A stretch of 64,000 nt of DNA from Oceanospirillum sediminis. GTDB lineage: Bacteria; Pseudomonadota; Gammaproteobacteria; Pseudomonadales; Halomonadaceae. Under the pieces are notes generated by a model, which saw only the letters and a program-made list of their open reading frames with translations, searched no databases and was not told the DNA's origin. The stretch spans positions 39,351-103,350 of the forward strand of contig NZ_JACJFM010000016.1 in the NCBI RefSeq assembly GCF_014164585.1, in the 5' to 3' direction. The position numbers and the translations under genes were made by a program. Below, piece after piece: positions 58,847-64,000 of this stretch. Each line of letters begins with the position of its first letter. Within the stretch, counting starts at the first letter, position 1.

Positions 58847-58848
58847 TT
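58817..58848 (+). terminator. Terminator-like hairpin on the plus strand
   Basis: GGGCTAA pairs with TTAGCCC around an 11-base loop and six T residues follow on the plus strand. There is no plus-strand gene upstream, which makes it an orphan terminator. The minus-strand side has no T tract for the chemoreceptor gene. Confidence 0.5.
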
Positions 58849-60532
58849 ATGGGTTAACTGCCGTGTTTTTTAAGCGGAAGTAACCGATGTGTTGCTCCAG
58901 ATGTTCAGCCATAGATTCAAGATTGCTGGCAGCCTGCCAGACTTCTTTGAAAGCATCATTACTGGTGTGAGTGATATCATTAATCACTGCGACGTTACGG
59001 TGGATTTCTTCTGCCACCAGACTTTGTTCTTCTGCTGCGCTGGCTATTTGAATATTCATATCGTTAACGGTACAAGCTGCGTTGTTAATCTTTCTCAGAC
59101 TTTCCCGCGTTTGTTCCGCCAGAGTAACAGCATGCTTAGCTTCTTCTTCATTGCTATGCATGACTTTAACTGCTTCTGAAACACTACTCTGGATACGTTG
59201 CACCATACCCTGGATCTGCTGTGTCGAGTCATGTGTCCGACTGGCCAGAGTACGAACTTCATCAGCAACAACGGCAAAACCCCGTCCCTGTTCGCCTGCT
59301 CTGGCAGCCTCAATGGCTGCATTCAGTGCTAGCAGATTGGTCTGTTCGGCAATATCACCGATGACTTCCAGAATGGTCTCTACTTCTTCACTGTCTTTAG
59401 CCAGGCGAGTTATCACTTTAACGGATTGATTTACCTCATCAGCCAGGTGGTGAATGCTGCGAATACTTTCATCTACAATCGTCAGGCCGTTCTGCATCTC
59501 TGTTTCTACTGTGTGGCTGGCTTCTGCGGCCTGGGCTGTGCTTTTTGCCACTTCATGAACGGTGGCATTCATTTCTGTGATTGCAGAGGCTATCTGAGAT
59601 GTCTCATTGGTTTGTGTCTGTAGCAAATTTCGGGTGGATTCTGTACGCTGATGGAGTTGTGTTCCCAGTGCGGCTATATCCTGAGTGGCATTTTTAACAT
59701 CAGTGACTACATTTTCCAGATCTCTGGCCATGGTTCCTACGGCTGCCATAATGCTGGCCGGGTGAGCATCATCAGGCGCTTCAATGGTAAGGTCGCCACT
59801 GGCAACCAGGGTGGTTTTTACCCTGACTTTTTCTGGCTCTCCTCCCAGCTGCCGGGACACTCTGGATACAATGTATAAACCGGCAGCAGAACTGCCTGTC
59901 AAGGCCAGTGCCATGATAGCGATAACAATATTTTCTATCCCGGCATCCCTGCTTTGTGCCTCCAGGTACTCGTTCCGGGCTACATCAAGCTGCAGTTGAA
60001 CCAGTTCTGTAATTTTTTTACTGATTGGATCAATTGTCAGATAAAGGGAGCCGTTCAGGCTATCCAGTTTTCCTTCAGCATCAGCAGGCATAGTATTAAG
60101 CACCTGCAACGCGCGTTGTATATCTCTGTTAGCGTCGACAAACAGTGTTTCAGCCTCTCTGGCAAGATGCTCTTCTTGTGGTGTCAGTTTCGTTTGCAGA
60201 TACTCTGACCATAGTGTAGAAATTCTTTCCCTGGCCTGATCAATACTCTGTCGTGCTTCATTACTGGTAATCATACCGGCATCAGCCTTATTAACCGCAT
60301 CAATAATCAGTATGGCATAGTCATCAGCTATTGTTTTAAGGCTGTTCAAAGGAATAACCCTGTCTTCGTACACAGTTTTTAAACCCTGAGCGATCTCTTT
60401 CATGCCCCATACACTAACTATTCCCAGAATAATCAGAGCAGCCAGTGGAATGCAAAAGCCAAGAGAGAGACGCAAACGAAAGGGCATTTCTGAGCGAGCG
60501 CTAGATAGTTGTTGGGGCTGTTGCTGTGACAT
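58847..60532 (-). CDS. Methyl-accepting chemotaxis protein
   Basis: A 561-residue chemoreceptor: TM1 near 28-48, a four-helix-bundle sensory domain, TM2 near 205-225, HAMP, and a cytoplasmic signalling hairpin whose tip carries '[20 protein letters not shown]'. It ends in 'RLKNTAVNP' and has no C-terminal NWETF-type tether for CheR/CheB. An AGGAG site precedes the ATG. It is encoded in line with the large kinase and the CheB-CheR fusion, 337 bases upstream, so that fusion may modify it. The ligand is unknown. Confidence 0.93.
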   Translation of the reverse strand: MSQQQPQQLSSARSEMPFRLRLSLGFCIPLAALIILGIVSVWGMKEIAQGLKTVYEDRVIPLNSLKTIADDYAILIIDAVNKADAGMITSNEARQSIDQARERISTLWSEYLQTKLTPQEEHLAREAETLFVDANRDIQRALQVLNTMPADAEGKLDSLNGSLYLTIDPISKKITELVQLQLDVARNEYLEAQSRDAGIENIVIAIMALALTGSSAAGLYIVSRVSRQLGGEPEKVRVKTTLVASGDLTIEAPDDAHPASIMAAVGTMARDLENVVTDVKNATQDIAALGTQLHQRTESTRNLLQTQTNETSQIASAITEMNATVHEVAKSTAQAAEASHTVETEMQNGLTIVDESIRSIHHLADEVNQSVKVITRLAKDSEEVETILEVIGDIAEQTNLLALNAAIEAARAGEQGRGFAVVADEVRTLASRTHDSTQQIQGMVQRIQSSVSEAVKVMHSNEEEAKHAVTLAEQTRESLRKINNAACTVNDMNIQIASAAEEQSLVAEEIHRNVAVINDITHTSNDAFKEVWQAASNLESMAEHLEQHIGYFRLKNTAVNP

Positions 60533-60814
60533 GACCTGGCTCCTGTTTTACTCGATGTTGCTGCACTGACATTAAAGCTAGTAATCAGGAATGGTTTTCG
60601 TTACCAGGGTAAACCATAGTTTTTCTATCCAGAACACCTGTTTTCCAGTAAAAATAACCGTGAATTCTGAATCTGACAAAAAGAGATATTGCGTTATGTT
60701 ATAGATAGTTAGTTGTGATATAGCATAGTATTGTAAAAGCAATATTGGTCGGAAGGGAAAGAGTGACTCGCTATTTTCTCTGAGAAAGTTTTTCAGCCTC
60801 TTTCCGATGAGAAG

Positions 60815-61030
60815 TTATACTGATTGATAATGTGCTTGCCAGTGTCGGTAATCAGAAGATAACCGCTCAAATTTTTGTGCTATACGATACAGGCTTCCTC
60901 TGTCTGTGCCCAATTGCCTGGCCATTGATAGGGCTCCATATAGTTGCCGGTCTGGGATGTTCTTCCGGGTTGAAACGGTAGCCGTAGAATTCATCCGGTA
61001 AACCATTAATAGCAACAGGTACAAGCGCAT
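60815..61030 (-). CDS. Possible small hypothetical protein
   Basis: A 71-residue basic frame with a helical 'ARQLGTDRGSLYRIAQKFERL' region resembling a small DNA-binding helix pair. The ATG at 61030 has AGGA only 3-4 bases upstream, and a later Met gives 59 residues without a ribosome site. It would break an otherwise empty stretch of about 600 bases. I do not recognise it, and it may not be a gene. Confidence 0.3.
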   Translation of the reverse strand: MRLYLLLLMVYRMNSTATVSTRKNIPDRQLYGALSMARQLGTDRGSLYRIAQKFERLSSDYRHWQAHYQSV

Positions 61031-61139
61031 CGTCCTGCATATAGCGCCTTATGTATCAGGGGGCTCTGAACAGGAAGTTATGTTATCAAAGCTCCCTTCT
61101 CTCTTTGTATCAAAAGACGCTATGCTAGCCAGGATTCTA

Positions 61140-61718
61140 TCAGGCTGACTGACGTGGGTCAGTTTTTTTAGCAATAGTGCGGGACAGGTGCTGTTCTCTG
61201 AAAGCGCTCAAGGCCGGATAATCGCCGAAATCAAACAGATCACGGAAAGTGATCCAGTCCAGAGTTGAGAACAAACAAATGGCAGGATACTGCCATTCAT
61301 CAAATTCACCTGCTTTCACTTTTTCTTCCAGCACTGGCAGCGTTAATGCCACACGTTCGCGCTGAAGGTTGTAGATCATGGCATCCTGACTGGCATCAAT
61401 ACCAGATCGATTGGAGAGCAGTATGATGATAAAGGCATCCAGTACGCTGTCTGTCAGAGTGATATTGTTTTCCTGCTCCAGGGAAAGAGCTTTACGTCTC
61501 AGTTTGTCGTTCAGATAGCGGTAGATCATTCGGGAATCGAAGACCTTTTGTTCACCGTCAACTAACATTGGGATCTTCATAGCCGGGGTGTAGGTTTTCA
61601 GCACTTCACGTCCCTGGGGGCTGTAGATATTCAGATCCATAAACTCATAGTCTTCACCTTCCAGCCACAAACGCAGACGACGGACGTAAGGCGATGGTGT
61701 TGAACCAACCAGCTTCAT
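61140..61718 (-). CDS. Glutathione S-transferase family protein
   Basis: A 192-residue soluble GST: a thioredoxin-fold N-terminal domain with 'GSTPSPYVRRLRLWLE' (catalytic Ser region near 7-9), the cis-Pro motif 'KIPMLVDG' near 50 and the Ser of 'VFDSRMIYRYL' near 64, then an all-helical C-terminal domain. I use the second ATG (61718), which has AAGGAG 8 bases upstream; the first ATG at 61724 is too close to it. A perfect palindrome lies 90 bases upstream. The substrate is unknown. Confidence 0.88.
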   Translation of the reverse strand: MKLVGSTPSPYVRRLRLWLEGEDYEFMDLNIYSPQGREVLKTYTPAMKIPMLVDGEQKVFDSRMIYRYLNDKLRRKALSLEQENNITLTDSVLDAFIIILLSNRSGIDASQDAMIYNLQRERVALTLPVLEEKVKAGEFDEWQYPAICLFSTLDWITFRDLFDFGDYPALSAFREQHLSRTIAKKTDPRQSA

Positions 61719-62414
61719 GATCATTACTCCTTTACTTTAATATTCAGGCAGGGATTCTGAAATCAGATTTGCTTCAAATGAGCTATTTATCTCTGACAGA
61801 AGTTTTGACTGTACCTTTTGGTACAGTTGTGGGCAAATGATGAATTTAATCTTATGAATAAATTGTAATGGCAGAGACGATGTTGCCTGTTATGAGAGAA
61901 AATTCTGTAAGAAACACCGAGTTGTTTGCATCATACCGTACTGATCATGAAATAAAGCTGGATATTTATGAATGATCCTGTCTGGTTATTCTTATGATAA
62001 GGCTTTAGTAACAGGAATGTGCTTCTCAAATGAACCTGTGCCGGTATTGCCAGGCGAGTTCAGCATAAGTTCGGAAGAGTATTTTTATATAATGGAGTAA
62101 GGTCCGGCCTGGTTTGCCAGAGCTGTTCTCTCAATCTATAACTCGTTTAATATCAAGTCGTAGTGAGTGCCTGAAAATATCCAGATCAGCTCAGAAACAT
62201 TGAGAATGGATGTGATATGCACAGGCTATTTATAGTGGGTTTTGTATTAAACTTTAGTCGCTGTTGATTGTGACAGGCGTCATATTCTGACAGATTTATT
62301 AGTGAATTTAGTTGGTTATTTGCTAAACTGCGGAAAAGAAGCTTCTCTGGGATATCTATACCCAATTAGGATTTAAGAGTTGTTTACGTGGCTATTCTAC
62401 AGAAAGGACCTGCT
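61719..62414. other. Long intergenic region between GST and antitoxin genes
   Basis: About 700 AT-rich bases between divergent genes. They contain the palindrome at 61808-61827 and an isolated TATAAT at 62088-62093 without a good -35. I find no open frame with a ribosome site and no tRNA. It may have lost a gene. Confidence 0.45.
61808..61827. promoter_or_regulatory. Perfect palindrome upstream of the GST gene
   Basis: ACTGTACC and GGTACAGT flank TTTT. No T tract follows on either strand, so a terminator is unlikely; the symmetry and the position 90-109 bases before the GST start fit an operator for a TetR, MarR or HxlR-type stress regulator. Confidence 0.45.
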
Positions 62415-62654
62415 ATGATACGTATGACGCCTGATGAACTGTTACAAAATCTTGGTGACACAGTGAACTCCACTGCGATGGAAAATCGTACGATCCTTAT
62501 CGAAGGTTCAAAGGGAAATGCCATTATGATTTCAGAGGAAGACTGGAATAGTATTAATGACATCCTGCAGGTTGTGTCTATGTCCGGTATTGCAGAGTCA
62601 ATTCGTACAGGTTTGCAGTCAGAAATTGATATAACAGCTGAACATATCGACTAA
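62415..62654 (+). CDS. Orphan Phd/YefM-type antitoxin
   Basis: A 79-residue protein of the Phd/YefM family, with 'MENRTILIEGSKGNAIMISEEDWNSI' in the core (residues 22-47) and a C-terminal helix that would bind a toxin. The ATG at 62415 has AAGGA 7 bases upstream; a GTG at 62388 is an alternative. No RelE/YoeB toxin follows: the next gene is on the other strand and encodes DUF4240. It may repress its own promoter or act against a toxin encoded elsewhere. Confidence 0.8.
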   Translation: MIRMTPDELLQNLGDTVNSTAMENRTILIEGSKGNAIMISEEDWNSINDILQVVSMSGIAESIRTGLQSEIDITAEHID

Positions 62655-62667
62655 CTGAATATCAGGA

Positions 62668-62703
62668 GTGAAGTCAGTTGATCGACTTCACTTCATTCTT
62701 CTT
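62668..62703 (+). terminator. Terminator between antitoxin and DUF4240 genes
   Basis: A perfect 8-base-pair stem, GTGAAGTC with GACTTCAC, encloses an 8-base loop and is followed by the T-rich TTCATTCTTCTT. It closes the antitoxin transcript. Confidence 0.7.
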
Positions 62704-62706
62704 ACC

Positions 62707-63252
62707 TTAATCTGCAGCTAATTCGTAGCTACGGTTTTTATCCCAGAAACGTTTGAATAGTCCGGGCATGGCTTGTTCCAGCCCTTCAGTGCTTTCAGGC
62801 CAGTCATATTCTATTTCAGGTTCTACAGGTTGAGTGGTCTGCTTAAGAAAATCATTTTTCCCTGTTTGTGCTTCGTAAGCTTCAAGAGCTGCAAAAACCA
62901 GCCCTTCTCCGGTGATATCATCCACTGGGTCTGTAATATCGCAAACATCTGCCAGAATATCCGGGTTCTGCAGAATTTGGTTAAACCTTAATTCCCCAAA
63001 AGAGATTAACCAGAGTCTGAAGTCTTCAAAAATGTCGTCATTGATATAACTCTGCAGAATAAAGTTTGCCATTAGAACCGGAAACGTAAACGCTTTTGCT
63101 TTTTGTTCATTCAGCTGGTTTTCAAATCCGATTAACTCATCAGGGGATAAAGATGATAAAGATTGAGCTATAGCCCTGTATTGTGAATCAGATCCGGGAG
63201 CATTCTGTTCCAGGGACTTATTGATGATGCTCCAGAATTTTTGCTCTGTCAT
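62707..63252 (-). CDS. DUF4240 domain protein
   Basis: A 181-residue cytoplasmic protein with the DUF4240 pattern: 'TEQKFWSIINKSLE' at the start, 'LSPDELIGFENQLNEQ' near 35, and 'DDIFEDFRLWLISFGE' near 72. The C-terminal third is acidic and variable. DUF4240 proteins are found in many bacteria and their function is not known. It is convergent to the antitoxin and transcribed away from the rRNA operon. Confidence 0.82.
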   Translation of the reverse strand: MTEQKFWSIINKSLEQNAPGSDSQYRAIAQSLSSLSPDELIGFENQLNEQKAKAFTFPVLMANFILQSYINDDIFEDFRLWLISFGELRFNQILQNPDILADVCDITDPVDDITGEGLVFAALEAYEAQTGKNDFLKQTTQPVEPEIEYDWPESTEGLEQAMPGLFKRFWDKNRSYELAAD

Positions 63253-63552
63253 AACCAGAATCTCTTTTTGCTAGAATTTTCAGTGCAGTATACCCACTGA
63301 TATTGTTCTGATAAGGGCATGGATCAAAAAAATTATAGCTTTAGTTGTAGGCGAACTTCTTCCATGATCCAGGTCATTAATATTCAGGGGGTGACAGTTA
63401 GTCAGGTTTGGCTGTATACAGGGCTTTGAAGTCGATTCAGAAAGCGTTATGATCCGTTTCTTTGCTAACCCTCTGATTTCCCTGCTTTTGCTGCTCGTTT
63501 CAGGGCTGCTGTAACTTTTTTACAAAAAATGCACTTATTTTCGCTCAGGGGG

Positions 63553-63580
63553 TTGTACTCTGCTTCCGGGTGCGTATAAT
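63553..63580 (+). promoter_or_regulatory. rrn promoter P1
   Basis: TTGTAC and TATAAT are 16 bases apart, followed by a GC-rich discriminator (ACGCCCTCGC) typical of stringently controlled rRNA promoters. AT-rich sequence before the -35 could act as an UP element. Confidence 0.8.
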
Positions 63581-63711
63581 ACGCCCTCGCTGTCACGGGG
63601 TGACCCGATGAACAGCGGTAACCAATTGTTTTTACTGAGTTTTACTTTTAAGTCTCTCTCAGGTTCTTTTCTCTCTTCTCAGGAAGAATCGGAAAAAGAT
63701 TAAAAAAATGA

Positions 63712-63739
63712 TTGACTCTGAGGTCTGCTTCTGTAAAAT
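63712..63739 (+). promoter_or_regulatory. rrn promoter P2
   Basis: TTGACT and TAAAAT are 16 bases apart, with A/T tracts just upstream and a CGCAGCCTCGG discriminator downstream. The tandem arrangement with P1 matches enterobacterial rrn operons. Confidence 0.8.
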
Positions 63740-63779
63740 ACGCAGCCTCGGTTGAGCGAGACGAGTTCATCGCTTAACC

Positions 63780-63788
63780 TGCTCTTTA
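63780..63788 (+). promoter_or_regulatory. rrn boxA antitermination site
   Basis: TGCTCTTTA is the boxA consensus bound by NusB-S10 in rRNA leaders. It sits 41 bases after P2 and about 190 before 16S. Confidence 0.85.
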
Positions 63789-63971
63789 AAAATTCAGTCA
63801 GATAATTCGTGTGGGCGCTTGCTGTGATGATCTGTGAAAAGTCACAAGATTATCAGAGTAAGTAACCCGAATTCATTTTTGTGTTCACTATCAATTCTTC
63901 GAATTGATAGGGTTGTTAACTTTGAGCTAAGTTTGGATTGCCGGTCTTCGGATCAGTCAATCAACGATTTT

Positions 63972-64000
63972 AAACTGAAGAGTTTGATCATGGCTCAGAT
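63972..64000 (+). rRNA. 16S ribosomal RNA (first 29 bases)
   Basis: The window ends with AAACTGAAGAGTTTGATCAT and GGCTCAG, the conserved 5' end of bacterial 16S rRNA including the 27F primer site. The start is set by alignment to the E. coli mature end. The rest of the operon lies outside the window. Confidence 0.95.

Noticed and set aside
61140..61200. tRNA or insertion sequence near the GST and the long gap
   Set aside because: No cloverleaf, CCA end, terminal inverted repeats or transposase was visible.

Overview
This window is chromosomal DNA from a Gram-negative gammaproteobacterium, most likely a marine or halophilic member near the Oceanospirillales. The evidence is outer-membrane barrels and lipoproteins, E. 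coli-like rrn promoter, boxA and 16S start sequences at the right end, a YqhC/YqhD pair, and many large hybrid sensor kinases. The genus cannot be fixed from this sequence.

Layout. 1-2.9 kb: a DUF1302 outer-membrane protein (5' end outside the window) and its usual DUF1329 partner. 3.1-4.7 kb: an RhlE-type helicase and a small unknown gene. 5.0-8.4 kb: a ModA-like binding lipoprotein joined to a hybrid sensor kinase, with no transporter. 9.4-13.6 kb (minus): an operon of a cupredoxin-like periplasmic protein, a GGDEF/EAL protein and an outer-membrane barrel. 13.9-21.4 kb (minus): a seven-gene bacterial V/A-type ATPase operon in the order B-D-I-K-E-DUF2764-A, a circular permutation of the familiar E-DUF2764-A-B-D-I-K order. 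Its K subunit keeps the residues that bind sodium in the enterococcal enzyme.

21.6-27.5 kb: a compact citrulline/ornithine island (Lrp regulator, ornithine cyclodeaminase, CtlX-type hydrolase, amino-acid ABC importer, truncated K+ channel). It is bracketed by a direct repeat of the ATPase B promoter and 5' end: 204 bp are identical and a further ~130 bp are diverged. Together with different codon habits this suggests acquisition by recombination. 27.9-30.1 kb: a YqhC/YqhD-like regulator and aldehyde reductase. 30.3-31.3 kb: an orphan periplasmic sugar-type binding protein.

31.6-42.3 kb (minus) is the most unusual region. Six tightly packed genes encode a pentaheme cytochrome with an acidic N-terminus, an outer-membrane barrel, a membrane-anchored FAD/NAD/2Fe-2S reductase, a c554-like tetraheme cytochrome, a protein fusing two cyclic-nucleotide-binding-like domains to four 4Fe-4S clusters and a histidine-rich membrane domain, and a membrane-anchored decaheme cytochrome with five 16-residue acidic repeats. 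I infer an electron conduit linking the NAD(P)H and quinone pools to the periplasm and perhaps the outer membrane. A perfect FNR-type box lies upstream, and a MASE1-CHASE hybrid kinase is divergent.

46-51 kb: an ArsC-like protein, a MATE exporter, a frameshifted alpha/beta hydrolase and a class III aminotransferase. 51-60.5 kb (minus): a signalling cluster of a chemoreceptor, a 1601-residue hybrid kinase, a CheB-CheR fusion and an HD-GYP response regulator. 61-63.3 kb: a GST, an orphan YefM-like antitoxin and a DUF4240 protein. 63.5-64 kb: tandem rrn promoters, boxA and the first bases of 16S rRNA.
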